NCBI GenBank assembly: GCA_902560445.1
Contig: CACELO010000001.1
Location: forward strand, 1-64,000
Direction of reading: 5' to 3'
DNA length: 64,000 nucleotides
Source of the DNA: an uncultured Candidatus Poseidoniales archaeon
GTDB lineage: Archaea > Thermoplasmatota > Poseidoniia > Poseidoniales > Thalassarchaeaceae
This document shows, in pieces, positions 20,085-29,780 of this stretch. Numbering within the stretch: position 1 is the first letter of the stretch; each line of letters begins with the position of its first letter. The notes beneath the pieces are model-generated. The model ran no database searches, was not told the origin of the DNA, and saw only the letters and a list, made by a program, of their open reading frames with translations. Made by a program: the position numbers and the translations under genes.

Positions 20085-21587
20085 CTATGTGGTCAATCCA
20101 TAGAGTCGCTCGACCTTATCGCGGAGGTATTCTACGAATGCGTCCGGAGATGGCGGTGAACCGGTCGCCTCTTCGATTAAGGCGGCTGGCTCAAGGATAC
20201 TCCCTCGCGCGTGCACACGCGCGCGCATCCAGTCCAAAATTGGCATGAAGTCTCCATTGCGGATTTGTTCATCATGACCTGGAAGATCTTCTCGTGCCTT
20301 GGCAAGAAGTTGCGCTGCGTAGAGGTTACCGAGCGTATAGGTCGGGAAATATCCGAAGGCACCCATAGACCAGTGTATGTCTTGTAGAACCCCGAGAGTT
20401 CGATTTGGCGCTCTGATTCCTAGGAATTCTTCGTACATATCGTCCCAAACATCTGGTAGATCATCGACTTCTATTTCACCAGCGATTAACCTCTTCTCGA
20501 CTTCATATCGAATCATTATATGGAGATTGTAGGTAGCCTCGTCAGCTTCCACACGAATCAAACTAGGCTCGACTAGATTAACAGCCCTCCAAAGATCTTC
20601 TGCACTAACTCCATCCATATTTTCTGGAAAATTTTCCTTCCAAATTGGCAATGCCCATTCACAGAATTCCCTGCTTCGACCAACTTGATTCTCGAATAGT
20701 CTACTTTGACTTTCATGTACACCCAGTCCATTAGCCTGTCCAGCAGGTTGGAAGTCTAGGTTACGCGGTCTACCTTGTTCGTACAGACCGTGCCCAGTCT
20801 CGTGCATTGACCCATATAGCGACCCAAATGGGTCACTCTCTGAATACCGAGTAGTCCAACGTACATCGTCAGGATTTGGGCCGCCACAGAAGGGATGAGT
20901 AGATGCATCACGACGCCCCGCAGCAAAGTCAAAGCCAAGGGCTTCGGAGACAGTTTGGGAAAGAGCTTCTTGCCCTGACTGACTCCAAGAATTGTTCTCG
21001 ATGAAACTCATTTCTGGGCGCTTCCCTCGTTCAATGACCGCCTTTACAAGAGGTGCAACATTCTCTCTTAATCCAGCGAATAACGGATCTACTCGTGACA
21101 CACTAAGACCGGATTCATAGATATCCAAAAGAGCATCGTAGCGAAGTTCCTCATATCCCAAATAGTCGGCTTTTTGTCGAGCCAAATCAACCATTTTTGC
21201 AAGGTCGTCCCGAAAAACCGAGAAATCGTCTTCTGCTCTAGCCTTCTGCCAAGATATCAGAGATTGGGATTTGTGCTTTGCCATCTCTTCGACGAATTCA
21301 GTTGGTAGTTTTGTGGCTTTATCATACGAGTCGCGCGCCAACCGAACGTTGGCTGCTTGCACGTCATTTAGATTGTCACGGCCCTCCAACTCAGTGAGTA
21401 ATTCTCCAATTCTAGGATTAGTTGTTGCTTCGTGTCCAGTTTTTGACATCCAAGCCAATTGTTCGGCTCTGAGAGCAGCAGCTTTTGGGGGCATCAATAC
21501 TTCTTGATCCCAACCGAGTAAACTACCGATTTGTGAAATTAATTCAATGTTCTTCAGACGTTCAAGTAACTCATCGTAAGCATCCAT
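20085..21587 (-). CDS. M32 family carboxypeptidase (Taq-type)
   Basis: HEXXH motif SMHETGHGLYEQGRP; HESQSRLFENQVGRS; full-length family similarity. Confidence 0.95.
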   Translation of the reverse strand: MDAYDELLERLKNIELISQIGSLLGWDQEVLMPPKAAALRAEQLAWMSKTGHEATTNPRIGELLTELEGRDNLNDVQAANVRLARDSYDKATKLPTEFVEEMAKHKSQSLISWQKARAEDDFSVFRDDLAKMVDLARQKADYLGYEELRYDALLDIYESGLSVSRVDPLFAGLRENVAPLVKAVIERGKRPEMSFIENNSWSQSGQEALSQTVSEALGFDFAAGRRDASTHPFCGGPNPDDVRWTTRYSESDPFGSLYGSMHETGHGLYEQGRPRNLDFQPAGQANGLGVHESQSRLFENQVGRSREFCEWALPIWKENFPENMDGVSAEDLWRAVNLVEPSLIRVEADEATYNLHIMIRYEVEKRLIAGEIEVDDLPDVWDDMYEEFLGIRAPNRTLGVLQDIHWSMGAFGYFPTYTLGNLYAAQLLAKAREDLPGHDEQIRNGDFMPILDWMRARVHARGSILEPAALIEEATGSPPSPDAFVEYLRDKVERLYGLTT

Positions 21588-21721
21588 GTAAGCACCGAGT
21601 CGACGCCCCTCATCAAACCCTTCGATACGGCCTATTCAAAATCCCATTTCTCAATTTTTGTCCTTTTTCCTTCGCACTATGCGTCAGAACTCTCTTGAGT
21701 AATTGAGCACGCGCGTAGCGC

Positions 21722-23545
21722 GTGTCTCGACCCACCACCAGTCTTCTATTGGCGTTGTTATTCACAGCCCCAATGTTGTCAGGTTGTTTTGGTGGTGGCA
21801 TAAATATTGGAGATTCGGAAGACTCAGAACATTGGCTTCCTTCCGTCGAAGAGCGGGAAAATTTGGTTTATGATAACAGTGATGTATTCAGTCGAGTATC
21901 TTGGAATGGAACGTATGGAATCGATATCGTACGTTCTATTTACGTCTCTGTTCCAACAATTACAACCGCTGACGGAGGAGCAGGTGTAACTGGCGGTGCA
22001 GAGGTGCATCTCGGACTCTGGCTCCCTCAGATAGAAGGTTGCGATTACGATGCAACAGAACTTCCTGAGGAATGCAAAGTACCCGTAATCGCCGAAATTG
22101 GGCCCTATTATGATGATGGGGATGTCGATGCACTAACTCCTGCTAATCGTCTAGGTCGATTCTTAATCGAAAACTTCGTTCCACATGGATATGGGGTAGC
22201 TCAGGTTAGCGTATTTGGAACCGGCAACTCGAATCATTGCATGGATCTAATGGGTCTGGATGAACAAGAGGGGATACACGCCGCAGTGGAATATCTTGGA
22301 AGCGCTCCATTCTCTAATGGTGCTGTCGGAATAATCGGTAAATCCTACGACGGCTCAACTCCTTGGGAAGCTGCAGCCATGGGTTCTGAATACCTGAAGA
22401 CCATAGTGCCAATGTCCGGACTTATCGGAGTGCAGGATCTAATGTGGCGTAATGGAAGCATGGAAGCCAGAGGAGCCATAATGCACAATGGAGTGTATGG
22501 CAGTTTTGGTCTAGATGGTGACTCCGAAGATATTGAGAATGCTTGCGAAGGTTATGTCGAAGGCTACTACGCTGGACCATTAGCATATGTGACAGGCGAT
22601 AACTTGGCTTGGTTAGGCTCAGATTATTGGCAGGAACGTCACTTCCTTGAGCGAGCGATTCAGAATTACAAAGGCTCTGTATACATCATTCATGGTTTGC
22701 AAGATTGGAACGTAGACCCTCACATGGCCTTCCCAGTTCACCGTATGATGGAAGATGCCGGCTTCGAAGTAAAGGGCCTTTACGGCCAGTGGGGGCATGA
22801 TTACCCAGACCGTATTAGCGGCCACCAAGGACTTTCCAGCGGCCGCGGTGGGGAAGCCTTTCCATTCACTTTGAGGTGGGACTGGGCTGATGATTTGCTC
22901 GAATGGTTCGATTACTATCTATTGGAAAAGGGACCTCAGCCTAGATTGATTGCAGAGGTTCAGGATAATATGGGTGGCTGGAGAGTAGAAGAGACATATC
23001 CACCAGCTAACCAAGATTGGATTCGATTCGGAATGGATGAATGCAATATAATCGGTGGAGGAGAGACAATTTCGTCTAGTTCATTCATGAGAATCGAATG
23101 TCCAGAATTCGAAGAGGACACTCGAATAGTAGGAACTCCAACCTTCCATGTAGATGCAACCGTTTCCGCATTCTCTACTAGTGGCCATCTATTCGTCGAG
23201 ATGGTTCAGGCTAGCAATGACATGCATCTCGGACACGCAGTAATGGATCTTCGATTCCACGCTGGCGGAAAAGATGGAGAAGTGCTTGGACCAGGCGAAA
23301 CGGTCAATGCAAAGATGGAATTCTTCGGAATGGATGTATTGATTCCTGCCGGCGACGGGATTCATCTCATTATCACTCAAACTGGTGAGGACTACATCCC
23401 AAGTCCAGTATCTATGCAAGCAGTAACCGTTGGTGTAGGCGCAACTAGCATCCTTTCTCTTTCAACCGTTAATCGCGGTTGCGATGATTTGTTTATGCCA
23501 CCTATGATGACCGACCCCTACCCTCAGTGCGTTGTGGAGGATTAA
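21722..23545 (+). CDS. Secreted lipoprotein of the CocE/NonD or X-Pro dipeptidyl-peptidase (S15) family
   Basis: Lipobox LSGCFGGG; nucleophile elbow GIIGKSYDGSTPWEAA; ...IHGLQDWNVDPHMA; C-terminal jelly-roll domain. GTG start. Confidence 0.85.
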   Translation: MSRPTTSLLLALLFTAPMLSGCFGGGINIGDSEDSEHWLPSVEERENLVYDNSDVFSRVSWNGTYGIDIVRSIYVSVPTITTADGGAGVTGGAEVHLGLWLPQIEGCDYDATELPEECKVPVIAEIGPYYDDGDVDALTPANRLGRFLIENFVPHGYGVAQVSVFGTGNSNHCMDLMGLDEQEGIHAAVEYLGSAPFSNGAVGIIGKSYDGSTPWEAAAMGSEYLKTIVPMSGLIGVQDLMWRNGSMEARGAIMHNGVYGSFGLDGDSEDIENACEGYVEGYYAGPLAYVTGDNLAWLGSDYWQERHFLERAIQNYKGSVYIIHGLQDWNVDPHMAFPVHRMMEDAGFEVKGLYGQWGHDYPDRISGHQGLSSGRGGEAFPFTLRWDWADDLLEWFDYYLLEKGPQPRLIAEVQDNMGGWRVEETYPPANQDWIRFGMDECNIIGGGETISSSSFMRIECPEFEEDTRIVGTPTFHVDATVSAFSTSGHLFVEMVQASNDMHLGHAVMDLRFHAGGKDGEVLGPGETVNAKMEFFGMDVLIPAGDGIHLIITQTGEDYIPSPVSMQAVTVGVGATSILSLSTVNRGCDDLFMPPMMTDPYPQCVVED

Positions 23546-23549
23546 TCCA

Positions 23550-25097
23550 ATGGGACCTCCCTCCAGTAAGGTCAACATCGCTGTCGCTGACCGAATTTTG
23601 TTACATCTTTGGGAACAGGACCATCAGGCGGATCACTATTTGGTCAGTCGTGAAGTGACTAGGCCCGGCATAGCTGAAATTTGTGCACTCCATCCTCCTA
23701 ATGTCTCACGATCAATGCGTGAATTGGCAACCGATGGAATGGTAAGCGAACATACTCGAGTAGTTCGAGGAGATGAGCGTAGGCAGAAGACTTGGCAATT
23801 GACGGAAGAAGGCCGAGACAATATACAACATAGATTACCAGAACTACGATCCACCAAGGTACTGTTACGAGAACGTAATGGGGGTCTCCTGGAGGTACGA
23901 GCAGATGAGGCAGGCTCTCGCTTGGAGACCGGACTTACTCTGTTACAAGTATTGATGCACGCCCAACACGAAGGTGTACTCAACTTCGGCGATATTAGAT
24001 TTGGTGCAATCGTTCGAACCGACCCAGATGAATCACCGTCTCCGGGGTCTCTGAAGTTACTCTCAGGAGCTCACTCGACATATCACACAAGACCACCAGA
24101 AACTCGTACGGTTCATGGAAGAGATAGCGAGGTTGCTGCACTAGACGAATGGTTCACTGGCAATGCATCTATGGCGGTAATATCGGGTATAGCAGGATGT
24201 GGAAAAACCACCCTGACAAGCCATTGGCTTGAACTAGCCCTAGAAAATAATCCTAAACTCGATGTGATGTATTACCCCTGTCAGCCTTGGGATAGCAGCT
24301 TAGGTATCGCAACGAGCCTTTTACACAGGCTGCAAATTAATTCTGATGAAGAAAATCAAGACCCATACGGAGTCTTGGATAGCCTTCCAATGAAGCCTGG
24401 AGCACATTTAGACCTCGATCAATATCGTCGCCGTCTAATTGCTCACTTAGTAGACGAGGAAGGTAAACGAGGAGAGAGAGTTGACGATTTCCTTGTCATA
24501 CTGGATGATGTTCACAATCTAACTTCAGATGGCAACTATTTGTTTGGTGCTCTTCTTCAGGTTGCAGAATCGAGCAATATGCGATTACTTCTAGTATCCA
24601 GAACTAATTTGGCATTCTACGATCGCCGAGATGTACATACTCGCGGTAGGGTCGTCGAACTCAGATTAACGGGGCTTTCGTTGGAGGAAGTCGTCGAATG
24701 GATTGCTTCAATTAACCTACCATCAGAAGCTCCGGCGGAAGAAATTTACCGAGCCACAGGAGGCCATCCCCTTGCCGTCGAACTTCTGGAATTATACGGT
24801 CAGACACTACACGATGATTGGCTCAGATTCCTAGATGAGGAAATTCTAGATGTTCTACCTGAAGACCATCGGGAACTACTCGCACTGCTGGCAGTAGCAG
24901 ACCGACCCATTCCCTGGGAAAAATTGGCATTAGCAGCAGGATACAATGGAAAGCCACCAGAAGCGCTAGTCGCTCGCGGTTTAATGCTGGAACTCGATAG
25001 TGGAATGTGGTTACATGAAGCCCTACGTTCACGTCTTCTAAGAGAGGTTGGCCAACCACTTGAAGAGCGAGCAACAAAACTGAGAGAATCAGTTTGA
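23550..25097 (+). CDS. Winged-helix plus STAND-like P-loop NTPase regulator
   Basis: N-terminal wHTH (GIAEICALHPPNVSRSMRELATDGMV), P-loop ISGIAGCGKTTL, Walker B FLVILDDVHNL, GGHPLAVELL motif. Confidence 0.8.
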   Translation: MGPPSSKVNIAVADRILLHLWEQDHQADHYLVSREVTRPGIAEICALHPPNVSRSMRELATDGMVSEHTRVVRGDERRQKTWQLTEEGRDNIQHRLPELRSTKVLLRERNGGLLEVRADEAGSRLETGLTLLQVLMHAQHEGVLNFGDIRFGAIVRTDPDESPSPGSLKLLSGAHSTYHTRPPETRTVHGRDSEVAALDEWFTGNASMAVISGIAGCGKTTLTSHWLELALENNPKLDVMYYPCQPWDSSLGIATSLLHRLQINSDEENQDPYGVLDSLPMKPGAHLDLDQYRRRLIAHLVDEEGKRGERVDDFLVILDDVHNLTSDGNYLFGALLQVAESSNMRLLLVSRTNLAFYDRRDVHTRGRVVELRLTGLSLEEVVEWIASINLPSEAPAEEIYRATGGHPLAVELLELYGQTLHDDWLRFLDEEILDVLPEDHRELLALLAVADRPIPWEKLALAAGYNGKPPEALVARGLMLELDSGMWLHEALRSRLLREVGQPLEERATKLRESV

Positions 25098-25415
25098 TTA
25101 TGCCATGTGTCGATCAAGCCATTGGTCGAACATTGGTTTTGGCATGGCTCCTGCTTGCTGATCAACCAATTGTCCGTTGTGGAATAGAAGCAAGGCTGGA
25201 ATTCCACGAATACCGAATTTTCCAGCCGATAGAGGGTTAATGTCGGTGTTGACCTTTGCAATTGTCATCTCTCGCTCACCAGATAATTGCTCAAGTACAG
25301 GGGCGATAGCCCTGCATGGTCCACACCAAGGTGCCCAGAAGTCAACTAAGACCCATTCATCGCTCGTTGTTACTGCGTCAAAATCACCATCGCTTGCCTG
25401 AATCAGCCTTCCCAT
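25098..25415 (-). CDS. trxA: Thioredoxin
   Basis: VDFWAPWCGPCRAIAPVLEQLS active site. Confidence 0.95.
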   Translation of the reverse strand: MGRLIQASDGDFDAVTTSDEWVLVDFWAPWCGPCRAIAPVLEQLSGEREMTIAKVNTDINPLSAGKFGIRGIPALLLFHNGQLVDQQAGAMPKPMFDQWLDRHMA

Positions 25416-25474
25416 TATGTCTCCCCGTAGTTCGTGTGGATGACCGTTTTATCAATGCTAGTATCTTAGTTTGA

Positions 25475-26206
25475 GTGATAACTGTTGAGAACCCCCCTCC
25501 ACTCGCGAAGAGCGAGGGGAGTATCATCGAAATCACTCCAAGCATTCTGACAGCGGATTTCTCCCGTCTCGGTGAGACACTGGAAGATGCCATAGATGCG
25601 GGAATAAATTGGATTCACATGGACGTAATGGACGGTAATTGGGTTGTCAACAAGACAATCACTTTCGGACCTGCGCTCATTCGCTCTATTCGAGATAGAT
25701 TTGGCCCGAATGTCTTCATCGATTGTCACTTAATGATAACAAACGCTGAACAAACTTGGATGCAGTATGTTGATGCAGGCGTAGATCTAGTAATCGCTCA
25801 CATCGAAGCTATCGATAACCCGGCTGCACTAATCTCCTCTATACAAGCGGCTGGTAGTCAGGTAGGATTAGTCCTAAATCCAGATACTCCAGCAAATACA
25901 ATTCTACCTTATCTCACAGATTTAGATCTAGTATTGGTGATGTCTGTAGTCCCTGGAAAAGGAGGGCAATCCTTCATGCCAGAAGTAGAAGACAAGGTAA
26001 GAGAATTCCGTGCAGCCATCGATCGACAGATAAGTGATGGAGGAAGAGCAACAAAATTGATGATTGATGGTGGTATCAAGCATCATAATTCCGCCATGGT
26101 TTCAGATTGGGGAATCGATGTGGCAGTCGTTGGAAGCGGTCTCATTAATGACAAAGCTAGCATTGCAGAAAATCTCGCAGAAATCAATACGGCCATGGGG
26201 CTTTGA
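25475..26206 (+). CDS. rpe: Ribulose-phosphate 3-epimerase
   Basis: ITPSILTADFSRLGE; HMDVMDGNWV; VMSVVPGKGGQSFMPEV; MIDGGI. Confidence 0.95.
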   Translation: MITVENPPPLAKSEGSIIEITPSILTADFSRLGETLEDAIDAGINWIHMDVMDGNWVVNKTITFGPALIRSIRDRFGPNVFIDCHLMITNAEQTWMQYVDAGVDLVIAHIEAIDNPAALISSIQAAGSQVGLVLNPDTPANTILPYLTDLDLVLVMSVVPGKGGQSFMPEVEDKVREFRAAIDRQISDGGRATKLMIDGGIKHHNSAMVSDWGIDVAVVGSGLINDKASIAENLAEINTAMGL

Positions 26207-26257
26207 TTGATTCACCCGCGCGAGCATTAAAATCACAGCGTCCCGAGCAGACGATTG

Positions 26258-26584
26258 ATGGTCACGGAGGAGTGGGTAGTCGAGGAAGTTCTGAAAGTCG
26301 TTTCAGATGCTATCGTAGAAGCCAAGGACTTGCATGGGAGTGGTGACCACTTCCATGTTCGAGTGATATCGGAGAGTTACGAAGGAGTTCGTCCATTACA
26401 AAGACAACGCCCGATTCTTAGCCACTTCAAGCCATTTATTGCACAAAACACCGTGCATGCCTTGGATTTGAAATGTATGACACCAGAACAGGCAAAGAAT
26501 TCAGGAGATACATCTTTTGACCCCCACGGGGAAAAAGAAATGCAATTCTTTGGAGTACATATCCGCCGACCAGATCAGGAGTGA
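26258..26584 (+). CDS. BolA family protein
   Basis: GDHFHVRVISESYEGVRPLQRQRPI...VHALDLKCMTPEQ. Confidence 0.9.
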   Translation: MVTEEWVVEEVLKVVSDAIVEAKDLHGSGDHFHVRVISESYEGVRPLQRQRPILSHFKPFIAQNTVHALDLKCMTPEQAKNSGDTSFDPHGEKEMQFFGVHIRRPDQE

Positions 26585-26588
26585 TACA

Positions 26589-26921
26589 ATGAGTTTTAAT
26601 TGGACCCCAGACGAACTTGATGCCCTAGTCAACGAACACCGAATAGTTCTCTTCATGAAAGGAACACCAGAACAACCACAATGTGGATTTAGCAATAGGG
26701 CTGCAATGGTATTGAATCAACTCGGCGAACCTTTCGCAAGTGTGAATGTACTCGCCGATCCACGAGCAATCCCATCCGTTTGTACTTGGGCGGACTTCCC
26801 AACAATGCCTCAAGTATACATTCATGGAGAACTCATTGGCGGGTCTGATATTGCGCTCGAAATGTCTCAATCTGGAGAGCTTCAGCAAATGATTGCTGAT
26901 GGCGATACAGCCTCTGAGTGA
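26589..26921 (+). CDS. Monothiol (CGFS) glutaredoxin, Grx4/GrxD family
   Basis: RIVLFMKGTPEQPQCGFSNRAAMVLNQLG...DFPTMPQVYIHGELIGGSDI. Confidence 0.95.
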   Translation: MSFNWTPDELDALVNEHRIVLFMKGTPEQPQCGFSNRAAMVLNQLGEPFASVNVLADPRAIPSVCTWADFPTMPQVYIHGELIGGSDIALEMSQSGELQQMIADGDTASE

Positions 26922-26930
26922 GGCGATTGG

Positions 26931-27863
26931 ATGTCGACGGTGGAAGACCGTCGCACTATGATTATCGCACTCGCAGGTGCGACGGCGATTTCATTCGCTC
27001 CTCTTCTGTATATTCGCTCTGATACGACAGCATTAACAGGTGCATTCTATCGAATGTTCTACGCTCTCCCTATCTTGGGAGTATTGGTATTGTTATCCAA
27101 AAAGGAAGACCATAGAGATACAAATTCTCGATGGCTTGCATTTGGGGCAGGGATTCTATTAGCAATCGATTTCGCTGGATATCATACTGCTATCGATTAT
27201 ATCGGTAGCGGAATTGCAACAATGATTGGCAACTCTCAGGTAATTATCGTCACATTGGCGAGTTGGTGGCTATTTGGTGAACGCCCAAACCGCTTCATTC
27301 TTCTTTCATTACCAATGGTAATGCTCGGATTATTGCTTATTTCTGGAATTTGGGATGACGACCCCTTTGGCGATGATCCGGTAAAGGGCGTAATCGGAGG
27401 AATAGTAGCAGCGGTGTTCTATTCCTCCTTCTTAATCGCTTATCGTCAATCGAATAGGATTGCAGCGCCAGCAGTAAATGCACAGTTCGACGCGACCGCC
27501 GGAGCGGCCCTTGGGATTCTAATTCTAGGAACTATACCTCCAACCTCTCTAGGAATCGAAGCAATCGATCATTCCATTACTTGGCCGAGTCATGGTTGGT
27601 TGCTATTTCTAGCAATATTTTGCCAAATAATCGGTTGGATTGCTATTACCTACGCTCTCCCTAGACTTCCGGCCGCCCATACCTCTTTCGCAGTGCTATT
27701 GCAGCCGATATTGACCATCATTTGGGGTGTGATTATACTCAATGAATCTCCATCCTTACAACAATCTGCAGGAATGGTACTAATCTTCGCCGCAATCATA
27801 GCAGTTACACTGTTTGGAGATACTGAGGATTCAACACCCTCAATTGAGAATTTAGAATCCTAA
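26931..27863 (+). CDS. EamA/DMT family transporter
   Basis: Ten-TM EamA-like hydrophobic pattern; two EamA halves. Confidence 0.85.
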   Translation: MSTVEDRRTMIIALAGATAISFAPLLYIRSDTTALTGAFYRMFYALPILGVLVLLSKKEDHRDTNSRWLAFGAGILLAIDFAGYHTAIDYIGSGIATMIGNSQVIIVTLASWWLFGERPNRFILLSLPMVMLGLLLISGIWDDDPFGDDPVKGVIGGIVAAVFYSSFLIAYRQSNRIAAPAVNAQFDATAGAALGILILGTIPPTSLGIEAIDHSITWPSHGWLLFLAIFCQIIGWIAITYALPRLPAAHTSFAVLLQPILTIIWGVIILNESPSLQQSAGMVLIFAAIIAVTLFGDTEDSTPSIENLES

Positions 27864-27878
27864 ATCATTGGAGAAAGC

Positions 27879-28024
27879 CTTCGCGTACCCCGAATAGGTG
27901 TACAGGGCGAGAGACACAAGCGAGGGGATGGGATGCACTCAGCGAGAACCTCAACGGCCCCGTACGGTAAGAATTTGGAGCAGACGATAAATAATCGTTG
28001 TGCGAAATGGGCCTCTATGCCCCA
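27879..28024 (+). ncRNA. Candidate small structured RNA between convergent genes
   Basis: Long-range stem 27879-27888/27962-27971, hairpin ACGAT-AAATA-ATCGT at 27984-27998, hairpin TGGGC...GCCCCA at 28008-28024. Strand uncertain. Confidence 0.25.
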
Positions 28025-28104
28025 ATAACGCTATACTGAGTTGGGTTTTATTGATTTAATCAATACATTCGATTTGTTTACAGAATCGTCAAGAATTAAC
28101 AATA

Positions 28105-29118
28105 TCATTCGACTGTAAGTACTTCAGGTCCACCTTCTGTAATCCAAACCGTGTGCTCGTATTGACCGACTAGCCCACGATCTTCGCAGCGTAGAGCAGC
28201 ATATGTTTCGAGGAATCTTATTGAGATTAATTTCTTCACTAATGCATTCCATTTCTTCCGTAGAATTTCTTCCTCTTCCCCTGGGAATGGCTTCTCTAGC
28301 AGAGGATATGCCCATCGTTCAGCGAATGGAAGGGTATGGTAGCGCTCTTCGATATACCTCGCCATTGTCGCACCGATTGGTTTCAGTTTATTTTTCGCCA
28401 TGGCCTTGCGTATTGTTATATCTCCTGTGACTCTGTAGATATTACTGGAATTACTAGGAGGAATATTTTCAACCATTCCTGATTTTCCTGTTGTGTTAAA
28501 CGGTTCAACTGCGTATATCGAACCTAATTCAACCTCGCCTTTGAATCCCGGATTTTCAGCGCCACATGCATGGGCAGGAATGGAAGTGCCTGCATGTAAG
28601 TTCCAACGAGTCAATTCATGTCCGCATAAGTTACGAATAGGCTCGAAGCCAGCGTCTTTGTGAACCTGTTCTGCAGCGGCACCGATTTCATACCACGGAG
28701 TTCCTGGATGCATCTTCTCAATCGACGCATCCCTTGCTTCCTCTGCTGCCTTAATTTGCTCTGTATGTTTGCCGCCATTGCCAACTTCAATCGTCATGGC
28801 ATTATCCGCAATTGCTCCGGCAACATGAACTCCAACATCGAGTTTCACCAGGTCACCTTTCTGAAAAACCATCTCATCCTCCCAACCCTTAGGAGTAGTA
28901 AGTCGATGGTCACTTGTGTAGTGGGCGGCAATATCATTTACAGAAATAGTAACAGGAAACGCAGGCGTTCCACCGTGCCTATGGATGAACCGCTCTGCTG
29001 AGTCAATAACCTCGTCCCAAGCCTTACCTGCGACAATCTCTCCTTTGATTCCTTCAAGGGTTCGTCGAGCTACATGCCCGGCGTCTCGCCATTGTTTGAG
29101 ATCCGACTCTTCCACCAT
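28105..29118 (-). CDS. map: Methionine aminopeptidase (type II, archaeal)
   Basis: VSVNDIAAHYTSD, KLDVGVHVAGAIADNAMT, CGHELTRWNLHAG. Confidence 0.95.
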   Translation of the reverse strand: MVEESDLKQWRDAGHVARRTLEGIKGEIVAGKAWDEVIDSAERFIHRHGGTPAFPVTISVNDIAAHYTSDHRLTTPKGWEDEMVFQKGDLVKLDVGVHVAGAIADNAMTIEVGNGGKHTEQIKAAEEARDASIEKMHPGTPWYEIGAAAEQVHKDAGFEPIRNLCGHELTRWNLHAGTSIPAHACGAENPGFKGEVELGSIYAVEPFNTTGKSGMVENIPPSNSSNIYRVTGDITIRKAMAKNKLKPIGATMARYIEERYHTLPFAERWAYPLLEKPFPGEEEEILRKKWNALVKKLISIRFLETYAALRCEDRGLVGQYEHTVWITEGGPEVLTVE

Positions 29119-29780
29119 AACAAAACCTCATCAGCCGGAACTATTCCTTCTCTCAGCACCTCTATGCTCGCGTTATCGGATGAATCACAGACCGAATACC
29201 ATGCTATCAAAGTACTGGGTGAGCCTCCGGGCGTTTTTCCTTCTACTAAACCAACTTCATGACCGGCTTTTTCTAAAACATCAACAGCATCAGGACAGTT
29301 GGACTCCGGCTCAGTACCACTAATATTTGCGGATGTTGCTGTAAGCGGACCTATGACTCGCAGTAGTGCTTTTGCGACAGGATGGGCGACGACTCTTATA
29401 GCAATTTTATCCCCTCCCAGCCGACTATCAAGGGTCTCTTTTGCTGGAAGTAGTAAAGTTAGAGAACCCTCTGGAAATGAAGCCAATAGATCAGGAATCT
29501 CATCAGTTAACTCAACCAGATCAGAAGCCTGTTCTAAATCGGCCACACCAATACTTACGGGCATATGAGATGGCCTGTTTTTGATCGTATACAAACCATC
29601 CAAGGCGGTATTTATTGGTAGACAACCTAGAGCTGGTTGGGTTGAGGTGGGGTAGACAACACAACCTCCAGAAGCGATTATCGATTGAACCTTGGAAGTA
29701 ATTATCTTCGAATCTGCAGCCAAACTTTGACCCACCTCACTTGATGTGCTTCCTATTTGCAGGAGGTAGGGAATCCGCAT
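29070..29780 (-). CDS. Sua5/YrdC-type L-threonylcarbamoyladenylate synthase
   Basis: GGCVVYPTSTQPALGC; LYTIKNRPSHMPVSI; GPLTATSANISG. Confidence 0.9.
   Translation of the reverse strand: MRIPYLLQIGSTSSEVGQSLAADSKIITSKVQSIIASGGCVVYPTSTQPALGCLPINTALDGLYTIKNRPSHMPVSIGVADLEQASDLVELTDEIPDLLASFPEGSLTLLLPAKETLDSRLGGDKIAIRVVAHPVAKALLRVIGPLTATSANISGTEPESNCPDAVDVLEKAGHEVGLVEGKTPGGSPSTLIAWYSVCDSSDNASIEVLREGIVPADEVLLWWKSRISNNGETPGM

Noticed and set aside
20206-20223. CGCGCGTG-CA-CACGCGCG inverted repeat
   Set aside because: Falls inside the M32 carboxypeptidase coding sequence (ARVHARGS) with no supporting context.
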